Source: CALVGQ01 sp964370435
GTDB taxonomy: Bacteria; Bacillota_I; Bacilli_A; Erysipelotrichales; Erysipelotrichaceae
Reading direction: 5' to 3'
Assembly (NCBI GenBank): GCA_964370435.1
Contig: CAYJJG010000002.1
Span: 62,001 to 126,000 of the forward strand
Length of the DNA: 64,000 nucleotides
The translations under genes and the position numbers were made by a program. Each line of letters begins with the position of its first letter. Position 1 is the stretch's first letter. The notes beneath the pieces are model-generated. The model saw only the letters and a program-made list of their open reading frames with translations, did no database searches and was not told where the DNA came from. Of this stretch, positions 25,303 to 33,535 are shown in pieces.

Positions 25303-26025
25303 ATGTACAATTTTGAATACATGAATAAGCTAAATGATTTACTTCAATTAGCTGCTAAAAAAAATGAAAGTGTAATTAACGAGTTAAGTCAACAATTCGC
25401 TGAAAACTTAATGAATGATAAAATCATCCATACTTTTGGAACTGGTCATTCTCATATGATTGGTATCGAATTATTCGCAAGAGCTGGTGGTTTAGGAAAT
25501 GTCGATGCCATGTTAGACCCTGATACATTAACTAGCTTTGGTGCTGTAAGAAGTGGTGCTGTTGAAAAATTATCAGGATTATCTGATGTTATTTATGATA
25601 GTTATAAAATCGAAAAAGGTGACATCATGATTATCACTTCTAACTCTGGAAGAAACGCTATGCCTATTGAAATGGCAATGCGTTGTAAAAAAGAAGGTGT
25701 TTATACAGTAGCTGTTACAAATTTAGAACAATCTACTGCTGCAATTAGCCGCCACCCTTCTGGAAAACGTTTATTTGAAATAGCTGATGTTATTTTAGAT
25801 AACTGTGTACCAACTGGTGATGCTTTAATGGATATTAATGGTATCTTAACTGGTCCAGGAAGTAGCATTGTTAGTATGTTCTTACTAAATACTGTTGTTT
25901 GTGAAGCTTTACAAATTGTAACAGATAAAGGATTTAAACCATTTGTTTTCCAATCACAAAATGTTGATGGTTTCGATAATGATGCAATTTATTCAAAATA
26001 TACAGGAAGAGTTAAACATTATTAA
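25303..26025 (+). CDS. SIS-domain sugar isomerase-like protein, third paralogue
   Basis: 240-aa protein closest to canonical UPF0309: HTFGTGHSHMIGIELFARAGG, MIITSNSGRNAMPIEMA, SRHPSGKRLFEIADVILDN and SIVSMFLLNTVVCEAL. It starts 2 bp after the previous stop with SD AAAGGGAG. The trio faces away from the murQ operon; a link to wall amino-sugar metabolism is suggested by position only. The operon ends at a strong terminator. Confidence 0.9.
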   Translation: MYNFEYMNKLNDLLQLAAKKNESVINELSQQFAENLMNDKIIHTFGTGHSHMIGIELFARAGGLGNVDAMLDPDTLTSFGAVRSGAVEKLSGLSDVIYDSYKIEKGDIMIITSNSGRNAMPIEMAMRCKKEGVYTVAVTNLEQSTAAISRHPSGKRLFEIADVILDNCVPTGDALMDINGILTGPGSSIVSMFLLNTVVCEALQIVTDKGFKPFVFQSQNVDGFDNDAIYSKYTGRVKHY

Positions 26026-26061
26026 TATATAAATTTTTGTTTAAACATTCTTAAATAATAG

Positions 26062-26096
26062 AAGGTATAGATCAATTTGATCTATACCTTTTTTAA
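26062..26096 (+). terminator. Terminator after the SIS operon
   Basis: Perfect 14-bp arms (26062-26075 and 26077-26090) around a single central T, then six T on the plus strand. It overlaps the last bases of the convergent downstream gene. Confidence 0.92.
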
Positions 26097-27142
26097 TTTG
26101 CAAATGCGTTATAGATGATCTCGCCATCAACAATAGTGTATTTACATAATCCCATTACATACCAATTTATGAACACTGAGTTATCTAAATTCTTTGAAGA
26201 TAATTTTTTGCGCCCTTTTAAATCTATTATTGCTAAATTTGCTTTTTCGAAATTAATAACATCTCCACCATCAATTCCAAATATATTAGCAACATTATAG
26301 CTCATACAATCTATTATTTTTTCAAGTGTTATTTTTCTAGTTAAAACTAAATGTTGATAAGCTAATCCAAAAGTATACTCAAAATCAATACTAGAGGAGC
26401 AACTTATCATTTCAATAATACCTTGATTAATGGCATCAATATACTTTTCTTGATGAGCTGTTTCTAGTAACAACTGCTCCATTGTAATATCTGCAGAAAT
26501 AGTTAAACCTTCTTGTTTTGCTTGTTTGAGTACCTCGATACTATCTATACTAGTTAGATTACTAATATGGTAAGAACATTGACTCTCTTTAACTAAATGA
26601 ACATCACGCTTTAAAAGCTGAGCTTCTTGGTTGTTATTATAACTAGTAACTATAATACTGTTTGATAAAGAAGCATTCTTCATCGCTTGTGTTATTGTTT
26701 CTTCACTTATCCACATGTCGTTATGATAAAATCCATAAACTTGTGTACTTAAAGTAACCATATCAACTAAGCTATCTTGATTAGTTTTATTTAATGAAGC
26801 AAAAGGATGTGCATGAATACACGACTCGTCTTTAATCGCAGTTAAGCTTCTATTTATTTTATCTAGATCATCATCTTCAGTAGCTAGAAATACAGTCGTA
26901 TATCCTCCTTTGGATATTTGTTTCAAGATTTGATTTGATATTTGATTGCTTTTTAATGGTGTTAATGGATTGATTAATCCTGGTATAATCAACATTTCTG
27001 TTGCATCAATTACAACCTCAGCACTATCCTCTAACGCAATATCATTAGCTAATGCTAATTGTCCTAAATCATCAATATAGATATCTAAACGTCCAATTTT
27101 TCCTTGGCTATATACTTGACCTTCTTTAATTAATATACTCAT
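26093..27142 (-). CDS. Dihydroorotase-like amidohydrolase-fold protein lacking metal ligands
   Basis: 349-aa protein with the shape of PyrC: N-terminal ILIKEGQVYSQGKIGRLDIYID, a composite strand IDATEMLIIPGLINPL, a YHISNLTSIDSIEVLKQAKQEGLTISADITMEQLLLE segment matching the dihydroorotase HIS/T...VTAE(V)TPHHLLL region, and the late FEYTFGLAYQHLV...LTLEKI stretch. The metal-binding HxHxR after PGLID is replaced by NPLTPLKS, and the catalytic TDHAPH is replaced by CSSSIDF. It is unlikely to hydrolyse dihydroorotate. Non-catalytic dihydroorotase homologues exist, for example PyrC' in Pseudomonas ATCase. It follows the M20D gene by 13 bp. Confidence 0.75.
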   Translation of the reverse strand: MSILIKEGQVYSQGKIGRLDIYIDDLGQLALANDIALEDSAEVVIDATEMLIIPGLINPLTPLKSNQISNQILKQISKGGYTTVFLATEDDDLDKINRSLTAIKDESCIHAHPFASLNKTNQDSLVDMVTLSTQVYGFYHNDMWISEETITQAMKNASLSNSIIVTSYNNNQEAQLLKRDVHLVKESQCSYHISNLTSIDSIEVLKQAKQEGLTISADITMEQLLLETAHQEKYIDAINQGIIEMISCSSSIDFEYTFGLAYQHLVLTRKITLEKIIDCMSYNVANIFGIDGGDVINFEKANLAIIDLKGRKKLSSKNLDNSVFINWYVMGLCKYTIVDGEIIYNAFAN

Positions 27143-27155
27143 ACAATCTCCTGTG

Positions 27156-28286
27156 CTATTTACTATTATGCTTATTTAAATCTACATTCATTAGCTTTAA
27201 ATAAGCTTGTATTCCTGTTGATAATATCGCTTCATTGACATCAAACTTACTATTATGAAGTGCTATATCTTTTCCTGTTCCTAAAAACAAGAAGCATCCT
27301 GGCATTTTTTTACAATAAAATGAAAAATCTTCTGCAATCATTAATGGTTCGTCTAGTTCTTCAAATATAAATTCTTCACACAACATTGATTTTATATCAC
27401 CATACAGGCAAGCATCATTAATTAAAGGTGGATAACCTTCAGTGTAACTAAAATCTATTGTGCATCCAAACTCATCTTCTAGCTCTTTGATTATTTCCTT
27501 AACTCTAGTTATTATAAAATCAAACACTGCTTGACTAAAACTTCGAATTGTTCCCTCTAATTGGCAAGTATCAGGAATAATATTTCTAACAGTACCTGCT
27601 TGAAATAATCCAAACTTTACTAAGCGATAGTGTTCTATTGTAATTTCATTTTTTTCCATTTCATATAATTTTAAAAGTAGCTTTGCACCAACTTCAATAG
27701 GATCAATCCCCATTTTTGCTTGTGCACAGTGTGTGCTTTTTCCAGTAATCGTTATAGTAACTTCACTAGCACATGCCATTAATTCAAGCGCTCTTGAAGC
27801 TATTACTGCTTTATCTACGAAAGGATATACATGGATACCAGTAATTGCTTTCGTATTTGTTTTTTCAAATATACCACTTTCACATAGTGGTTTAGCTCCA
27901 CCTACTGTTTCTTCTGAAGGTTGAAACACTAATAAAATATTATTTTCAAAAGCTGTATCATCCAAGGTACTTAACTCTTCTGCAAACCCCAATAAAATAG
28001 CCATATGATTATCATGCCCACAAGCATGCATTTTATTTGCATGCTGTGAACTAAAAGGCAAGAGCGTTTCTTCTTTTATAGGTAGAGCATCCATATCAGC
28101 TCTAAAAGCCATAGTATTCTTTTTGCCTTTATTAAAATAAGCACATACCCCAGTTGCCAATACTTCTATAATTTCACAATTACACTGCTTTAAAATAGAA
28201 ATGATATAAGCTTTGGTTTTAAATTCTTGATAACTTAATTCAGGAATCTGATGTAAAGCACGACGATGATTAACGACATTATTCAT
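27156..28286 (-). CDS. M20D-family amidohydrolase (N-acyl amino acid deacylase type)
   Basis: Zinc-type aminoacylase of the M20D family, 376 aa. Visible elements: HRRALHQIPELSYQEFKT, AFRADMDALPIKEE with the aspartate, MHACGHDNHMAILLG, LVFQPSEETVGGA and AGTVRNIIPDTCQLEGTIRSF, plus EDFSFYCKKMPGCFLFLG near the C-terminus. These cover the metal-site residues and the dimerisation domain. Relatives hydrolyse hippurate, N-acetyl-diaminopimelate, indole-acetyl amino acids and similar amides; the substrate cannot be chosen. It leads a two-gene operon with the dihydroorotase-like protein. Confidence 0.9.
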   Translation of the reverse strand: MNNVVNHRRALHQIPELSYQEFKTKAYIISILKQCNCEIIEVLATGVCAYFNKGKKNTMAFRADMDALPIKEETLLPFSSQHANKMHACGHDNHMAILLGFAEELSTLDDTAFENNILLVFQPSEETVGGAKPLCESGIFEKTNTKAITGIHVYPFVDKAVIASRALELMACASEVTITITGKSTHCAQAKMGIDPIEVGAKLLLKLYEMEKNEITIEHYRLVKFGLFQAGTVRNIIPDTCQLEGTIRSFSQAVFDFIITRVKEIIKELEDEFGCTIDFSYTEGYPPLINDACLYGDIKSMLCEEFIFEELDEPLMIAEDFSFYCKKMPGCFLFLGTGKDIALHNSKFDVNEAILSTGIQAYLKLMNVDLNKHNSK

Positions 28287-28413
28287 AACATTAACTCCTT
28301 TGACCTTATTTTATTGTATCATATCACCTTTCTTTTTTGTGAAATAATGTGAAAAGAGCCTTAGTACTTTCAATTCTTTAAAAAAATCATTACAATAATA
28401 AATAGGTGATAAA

Positions 28414-28818
28414 ATGAATGATTTAAAGAATAAAGTTGTACGCTTTCTTTCACAACGCTATGGAAATGATGCTTTAAATGCATTTTTATTTTGGGTTGCT
28501 GTAATTTTATTTATAGTAAACTTTCTTTTATTTGATTCTTATTGGATAAGGATACTTATTCAAGCTGTGCTAATAGTTACAATCTATAGAAGTTTATCTA
28601 GAAAATATGCAATACGTCAACAAGAAAACAATCTTTTTTTACAGTTTACTAAGCGAATTAGACATACTTATCTCTGCATCAAAAGACAATCGAAAGATCC
28701 AAACAATAAGTACTTTGTATGTCCCTACTGTGCTCAAATCTCAAGAATTCCCAAAGGAAGAGGCAACGTTGAAATAATATGCCCAAAATGCAAGAGAAAA
28801 TTTGATAAAAGGAGCTAA
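28414..28818 (+). CDS. Small membrane protein with C-terminal zinc ribbon, unknown function
   Basis: 134 aa. Two closely spaced hydrophobic segments (about 22-62) form a membrane hairpin. The cytosolic tail ends in a zinc ribbon: CPYC and, after 17 residues, CPKC. SD AGGTGATAAA before the ATG. The next gene starts 7 bp after its stop. I do not recognise a named family; the tail resembles zinc-ribbon ends found on small Bacillota membrane proteins. Confidence 0.75.
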   Translation: MNDLKNKVVRFLSQRYGNDALNAFLFWVAVILFIVNFLLFDSYWIRILIQAVLIVTIYRSLSRKYAIRQQENNLFLQFTKRIRHTYLCIKRQSKDPNNKYFVCPYCAQISRIPKGRGNVEIICPKCKRKFDKRS

Positions 28819-28825
28819 TACGATT

Positions 28826-29065
28826 ATGTTAAATTTAATATTAATGTTTTTCTTCTATTTTGCAGTTACTGTATTTATGTTTAGAAATCCGATTTTTATG
28901 ATTATTGCTATTATAGCATTAATATTTTATCCAAAGTGGAAAATCAACAGCAATACTGCGCGAAATAGAACTACTAAAACTCATTATCAATCCAATTCTA
29001 CGCAGTATAAAACTGATACTTCGGTTATAGATGTTGAATATACACAACGTGAATTAAAAGATTAG
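28826..29065 (+). CDS. Small membrane protein, unknown function
   Basis: 79 aa. Two hydrophobic stretches (about 3-20 and 22-36) are followed by a polar tail rich in threonine, asparagine and arginine ending in VEYTQRELKD. An upstream TTG in the same frame overlaps the previous gene; ATG 28826 is preferred, with AAAGGAGC about 11 bases upstream. It forms a pair with the zinc-ribbon membrane protein and converges on the 62-aa ORF with one base between stop codons. Confidence 0.65.
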   Translation: MLNLILMFFFYFAVTVFMFRNPIFMIIAIIALIFYPKWKINSNTARNRTTKTHYQSNSTQYKTDTSVIDVEYTQRELKD

Positions 29066-29066
29066 A

Positions 29067-29255
29067 TTATTTATGACGATGTACCTCTAATAAGTTTTTC
29101 AGACAATAATCAAGACTAGAATTTAGATGGTAAAAACACGCACTGAGTTCTTCATTGTTAAACTGACTAACTTCACATTCATTTAAAGCATTTGCAAAAA
29201 CATTTAAAAAAACACTTATATTTTGTAACTCATCGTATACATCATGAAATTCCAT
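29067..29255 (-). CDS. Small helical protein (62 aa), unknown function
   Basis: Short acidic protein beginning MEFHDVYDELQNISVF, predicted all-helical, with four hydrophobic heptad-like stretches and no membrane segment. An 11-codon in-frame extension would lie inside the upstream hairpin; ATG 29255 follows GGAGGTGTTTT directly. That Shine-Dalgarno forms the 3' arm of a long hairpin ending next to the start codon, so translation may be switched. I find no recognisable family. Confidence 0.6.
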   Translation of the reverse strand: MEFHDVYDELQNISVFLNVFANALNECEVSQFNNEELSACFYHLNSSLDYCLKNLLEVHRHK

Positions 29256-29310
29256 AAAACACCTCCGTTGATAAATTAACTGTATCATAATTTATCAGTA
29301 GAGGTGTTTT
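29256..29310 (-). promoter_or_regulatory. Hairpin sequestering the Shine-Dalgarno of the 62-aa ORF
   Basis: Outer arms AAAACACCTC (29256-29265, plus strand) and GAGGTGTTTT (29301-29310) are perfect 10-bp complements. Inside, GATAAATTA (29270-29278) pairs with TAATTTATC (29288-29296) around a 9-nt loop, leaving a 4/4 internal loop. On the transcript the 3' arm holds the whole GGAGGTG, and the ATG follows with no spacer. It has only four U at its end, so it is a poor terminator and a good candidate for translational control. Confidence 0.6.
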
Positions 29311-29355
29311 AACTTTGTCTCAAACTATATTCAAATAAGTTTCATTTTGTTTCAT

Positions 29356-30156
29356 TTATTTTAACAATTCATTATGAACATACCACGCGATACCTTCATC
29401 ATCATTACTTTTTGTAATAACATCGCTAACTTCCTTTGCATCATCAGTACCATTTGCCATACAAACACCAATACCGCAGTCTTTAAGCATCTCAATATCA
29501 TTAGTAGTATCTCCAAAAACACAAACTTCACTCATTGTAATTCCATGTAAATTACAGAAATAATCAATACCATAGCTCTTTGATATTCGTTTATCTACAA
29601 ACTCAAATAAATCACTCTGTGTTTTAAAAGCACGATAATGCTCAGATAAATTTTGTTCATATAATGCTTGAATAACGGGCATTTTGCCCTCTTCAATAGA
29701 AAACAATATTTTTGATTGTTCATCATTCCATAGTGTAGTAGGATCAACTTCAACGATATTAAAATTATTGTTTTGAGCTGATCGAGCACAAGGTTTTTCA
29801 ATCTTACCAGTATATACCGTATTATCACGATAAACGCTAGGATAAAATCCATGTGGTAAATATGTTTCAATAATCTCTTTAACCCATGCTGCTTTTAAAG
29901 GAAAGAAATTGTATAATTTTTTGTTTATATTATCCCATAATCCACCACCATTCATAGTGATGATGACATCTACATCCCGTTCAATACCCCAATCGATAAT
30001 TTTCTTGCTAACACCATCATAGGGTCTACCTGTAGCTATACCAAATAATATTCCTTTTTTCCTTAATGCGTGAATAGCTTCTTTTGTTTGAACACTCACT
30101 TCTTTATTTGAAGTTAATAAAGTTCCATCCAAATCACATAATACTAATTTAATCAT
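29356..30156 (-). CDS. HAD-IIB (Cof-type) sugar-phosphate phosphatase
   Basis: Cytosolic phosphatase of the Cof subfamily, 266 aa. Motif I LCDLDGTLL, motif II ATGRP, a type IIB cap of mixed sheet and helix in the middle, and motif IV VFGDTTNDIEMLKDCGIGVCMANGT are all present. These enzymes act on sugar phosphates, FMN or pyridoxal phosphate. A six-codon upstream extension is rejected: GAGGTAAG sits just before ATG 30156. Monocistronic. Confidence 0.92.
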   Translation of the reverse strand: MIKLVLCDLDGTLLTSNKEVSVQTKEAIHALRKKGILFGIATGRPYDGVSKKIIDWGIERDVDVIITMNGGGLWDNINKKLYNFFPLKAAWVKEIIETYLPHGFYPSVYRDNTVYTGKIEKPCARSAQNNNFNIVEVDPTTLWNDEQSKILFSIEEGKMPVIQALYEQNLSEHYRAFKTQSDLFEFVDKRISKSYGIDYFCNLHGITMSEVCVFGDTTNDIEMLKDCGIGVCMANGTDDAKEVSDVITKSNDDEGIAWYVHNELLK

Positions 30157-30207
30157 AAATCTTACCTCACTCACGCTATTATAGCATATTCAAAATCTTA
30201 ATAAAAA

Positions 30208-33159
30208 CTAATCTGTAGTTATTTTATATTCTTTGTTTTCAGTGAGAAGTCGTAAAAAATGTACATCCGACATTGGTCTAGCAAAATAATATCCTTGAGC
30301 ATAATCACAGTGCAGTGTTTTTAGCCAAGCGGCTTGTTCTTGTGTTTCTACCCCTTCCGCAACTACTTTCATATTAAGATGTTTAGCCATATTTATCACA
30401 TCAGTAACAACAACTAAGCTTTTAGCTCCTTGATCCTTTAAATTGAAGAACACCTTATCTAACTTTAAAATATCCGCATCTACTTCTGCTAACCGATTAA
30501 GTGAAGAAACTCCAGCACCAAAATCATCTATCGAAATAATAAATCCATAGGATTTAAGCTGTTTTACAGTCTCTAAAAATTTAACAGTATTGTCTTCTAT
30601 AGCAGTTTCAGTTAATTCAAACTCAATTTTATTAGCTACAATGTTATGTGAAGAAATAATTCTAATAATCCGTTCTACAATATTATCCTCAAGTATCGTT
30701 TTAGCTGATAAATTAACTGATATACACGGAATATCAAGATCGGTTTGATTAGTTTTAATAAACTCACAAACGACATCCAAAACATGTAGGTCTAAATAGG
30801 AAATAAAGCCATTTTCTTCAAATATTGGAATAAATTCATCAGGATATATTTTATTACCCTGCTTAGGATGCCACCTCACGAGGGCTTCAGCACCACTTAT
30901 TCTAAGTGATTCAAAATTCATCTTAGGTTGATATTCAATTACGAATTCTCTTTCTTTTAAAGCGTGTTCCATCCTAAATGTAATATTAATTTTATCATCA
31001 TATTGTTTTCGCATTTGTTCATCAAAGGTAAGAAATGTAGTTTTGTGTACTGACTTACCTTGTGCTCTTGCATTATCTGCTTGTCCAATTAAAGTAGCAC
31101 TCGTTTCATTTATATCATCGATAATCACATTACCAAAAGATAGTGAGACTTTATATTTCTCATTAATATTTTTTTCAATACTTGGTAATATATAACTAGT
31201 GTAAATCTCTTGGATACTTCCACCTTCATTAATATGTCTAAAAATAATAAAATGATCTGATGAATCTCTAGCAATTAATGCATTGGTGTCTTTAAATGCT
31301 TTTTTTAGTGCATCAGCAATAGCTACAATAATCAAGGTGCCTGTAGTGATACTAAAATGGGTATTCAAGGTTTTAAACATATCAATATCAAAAGATAATA
31401 TTTCACACTCTCCTGTCTTCACAGACTTTAAAGCATCATCAACAGCTGTTCTAAATTTGTTTGTTGTCATTAGCCCAGTTAGAGAATCACTTTCATACGC
31501 AATCTGTAATGCCAGTTTCTGACGTTTTTGTTGAAAATACTCTCTTATTCCCACAAAAGCTAGAACAATAAATAATATGATCACAAAATAATACCAATTA
31601 CTAATAAAGAACTGCCAATAGCTAATGGAATTCTGTGGAAGAAATTCATTAGCATTAGTTTCTACAATGGTATTATATTCAGCTTTAGTGATGCGATCAG
31701 TCATGACATTAAATATAGGTAAATACTCATCTGCGATGCTATGATGCATTAAAAATTGCATGGGTACTTCAGTATCAGTACTTATTGTAACCCTTTGAGT
31801 ATCATTTAGATAAAGTTCAGCAAAAGTCATTGAACTCTCTGTAGATAACATCATATCAATTTCTCCTGCTGCAAAGCTATCGAGTAACTCATACCAATCC
31901 TTGAAAAATACAAATGTTGCTTCTGGATAAACTGTATTAAATGAATCAAAATCGACTGTCTGATATGGGAGGGTTCCAATCCTTGGATTAGTTTGCATAA
32001 TCTCGTGCTTAGAACTGCTACCTTCATACAAATCATAGTTAACTTGTGCATATAGTGGCATGTTGTAAAATGACTCTGTCAGCACATAATTCTCCCACTC
32101 GGACTCTCCATTACCATAGAGTGTTAACAAAATATCATAATTTGCACGTAATTCATACGGATCATCTAAACTGTAGGGATAGTAATGTACATCAAAATCA
32201 TAGCGGTCTGCAAAAAAATTCAAAATATCAACCATCGATCCATCAGGTTCCCCATCTTCATTTGTAAATGAAATAGGTTCATAATCAGCAATATATCCTA
32301 CCTCTAGCGGTCTTTGTCTAAGTGTTTCTAGTTCATCGACCATTAAGCCACGATGACTCATTTCTACATTTTGTGATGTATATTTTTCTTCAAGTTCCAT
32401 AAAAAAGTTACCTTCAGTAATAATGATGTCATAGAATATAGCATCTATTTTATCCAATAGTTCTTGATTTTCAAGAGAAGCATTTAAATAATAATTATAA
32501 ACCCCCACATCAAGTACATTGTTGTAATTTCGGATCATTCGATGCTCAGAAAAACCAAGGACAAAATCAGTATCTAATGCCCCATAACTTTCAAAATCAC
32601 CATAAACATAATCTACTGTAAAACCCAAGTTTTGAACCATCGTGTTTAATCTCTCATTTGCTACATTATCTTCAAAAGTAGCTACTGTTCTATTTTTGAT
32701 ACTATCAAAGTCAGCATAAATTAAGTCACTATCATTGGTCATTAGCGCTGCATAAGTTTTACTAAATGGAAGCTGGGAATAAAGCACTTGATTCGCTCTA
32801 TCTTCAGTTTTGGGAAAAAATGCTACTAAATCCACTTCACCCTCTTGTAATGCCACTACACTATCTCCCTCAATAGCGATATATTCAAACGTTAAATCAC
32901 TTACTTCTTCTATTTTTTCAAAAATTTCTACACCATAACCTTTATTATTTAAACTATTAATATCATCTGCAAAAGCAGTATAACTCTCATAATACCCAAC
33001 TCTTATTGCTTCATTAGAATCAACTGAAGTTAGATTGCTATTAGAACTTTCATTATCCTGTATATTTATATCATCTACTTCATTCGCAAATATTGGAGCA
33101 GAGTGAAATGAACTTAATAAGATAAAAATTAAACTTAGACTAAATAAAATTTTTCTCAT
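30208..33159 (-). CDS. Dual solute-binding-domain membrane protein with degenerate GGDEF and EAL domain (c-di-GMP phosphodiesterase)
   Basis: 983 aa. Signal peptide (1-26), two tandem SBP_bac_3-like sensor domains (about 50-265 and 285-490), a transmembrane helix at about 515-533, GGDEF at about 555-705 and EAL at about 725-975. The GGDEF signature is replaced by RDSSDHF (about 630), so cyclase activity is unlikely. The EAL domain keeps its key residues: SGAEALVRW, SVNLSAKT, ELTETA, SIDDFGAG, LKLDKVFF, VVAEGVETQEQ and DYAQGYYFARPM. Predicted to hydrolyse c-di-GMP in response to an external amino-acid-like ligand. SD AAGGAG. No other c-di-GMP gene is nearby. Confidence 0.92.
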   Translation of the reverse strand: MRKILFSLSLIFILLSSFHSAPIFANEVDDINIQDNESSNSNLTSVDSNEAIRVGYYESYTAFADDINSLNNKGYGVEIFEKIEEVSDLTFEYIAIEGDSVVALQEGEVDLVAFFPKTEDRANQVLYSQLPFSKTYAALMTNDSDLIYADFDSIKNRTVATFEDNVANERLNTMVQNLGFTVDYVYGDFESYGALDTDFVLGFSEHRMIRNYNNVLDVGVYNYYLNASLENQELLDKIDAIFYDIIITEGNFFMELEEKYTSQNVEMSHRGLMVDELETLRQRPLEVGYIADYEPISFTNEDGEPDGSMVDILNFFADRYDFDVHYYPYSLDDPYELRANYDILLTLYGNGESEWENYVLTESFYNMPLYAQVNYDLYEGSSSKHEIMQTNPRIGTLPYQTVDFDSFNTVYPEATFVFFKDWYELLDSFAAGEIDMMLSTESSMTFAELYLNDTQRVTISTDTEVPMQFLMHHSIADEYLPIFNVMTDRITKAEYNTIVETNANEFLPQNSISYWQFFISNWYYFVIILFIVLAFVGIREYFQQKRQKLALQIAYESDSLTGLMTTNKFRTAVDDALKSVKTGECEILSFDIDMFKTLNTHFSITTGTLIIVAIADALKKAFKDTNALIARDSSDHFIIFRHINEGGSIQEIYTSYILPSIEKNINEKYKVSLSFGNVIIDDINETSATLIGQADNARAQGKSVHKTTFLTFDEQMRKQYDDKINITFRMEHALKEREFVIEYQPKMNFESLRISGAEALVRWHPKQGNKIYPDEFIPIFEENGFISYLDLHVLDVVCEFIKTNQTDLDIPCISVNLSAKTILEDNIVERIIRIISSHNIVANKIEFELTETAIEDNTVKFLETVKQLKSYGFIISIDDFGAGVSSLNRLAEVDADILKLDKVFFNLKDQGAKSLVVVTDVINMAKHLNMKVVAEGVETQEQAAWLKTLHCDYAQGYYFARPMSDVHFLRLLTENKEYKITTD

Positions 33160-33535
33160 TTCAAAAACTCCTTCTCTTTTAATAGTATTTAATTATTTTG
33201 TTAATCTAAAAAACAAAGTGATTTAAATTAAATTCTCATGTATTTAGTATAAAACTAGATAAATTTACTTTACCAAACAATAACTATAAAATCAATGGAA
33301 TTTCTAGTACAGTAATAAATATATACTTTATTTCGAATAATTAATCCTATTTTATTTAAAAAGAAGCTAAACTATAGAAATATTTAAAAATATAATTGTG
33401 TAGTTTTATATTAAAAAACACCTTAGTGCAAGGTGTTCAAATGATTATATTATGATCAATAGTATTATCTCTACTAAAAAACTACTTAAATCTTTAAATT
33501 AAAAGTAATTTATTTCATAGTATAAGACAAGTTTG
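33160..33535. other. Intergenic region with a terminator and the promoter of the EAL gene
   Basis: 376 bp, strongly AT-rich, no credible ORF or RNA gene. It holds the terminator of the phosphoesterase transcript (33413-33437) and presumably the promoter of the EAL gene; TTGATT-17-TAAAGT on the minus strand near 33270-33300 is the best but weak candidate. Confidence 0.5.
33413..33437 (-). terminator. Terminator after the phosphoesterase gene
   Basis: AACACCTT (33417-33424) pairs with AAGGTGTT (33430-33437), 5-nt loop, followed by six T on the minus strand. Confidence 0.88.

Noticed and set aside
26062..26096. Perfect 29-base inverted repeat as a regulatory operator
   Set aside because: It is directly after a stop codon and followed by a T-run, so it is an intrinsic terminator.
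26093..27142. Calling this gene pyrC (dihydroorotase)
   Set aside because: The HxHxR and TDHAPH metal-site motifs are absent, so only the fold can be claimed.
30208..33159. Diguanylate cyclase activity of the EAL protein
   Set aside because: The GGDEF signature is replaced by RDSSDHF.
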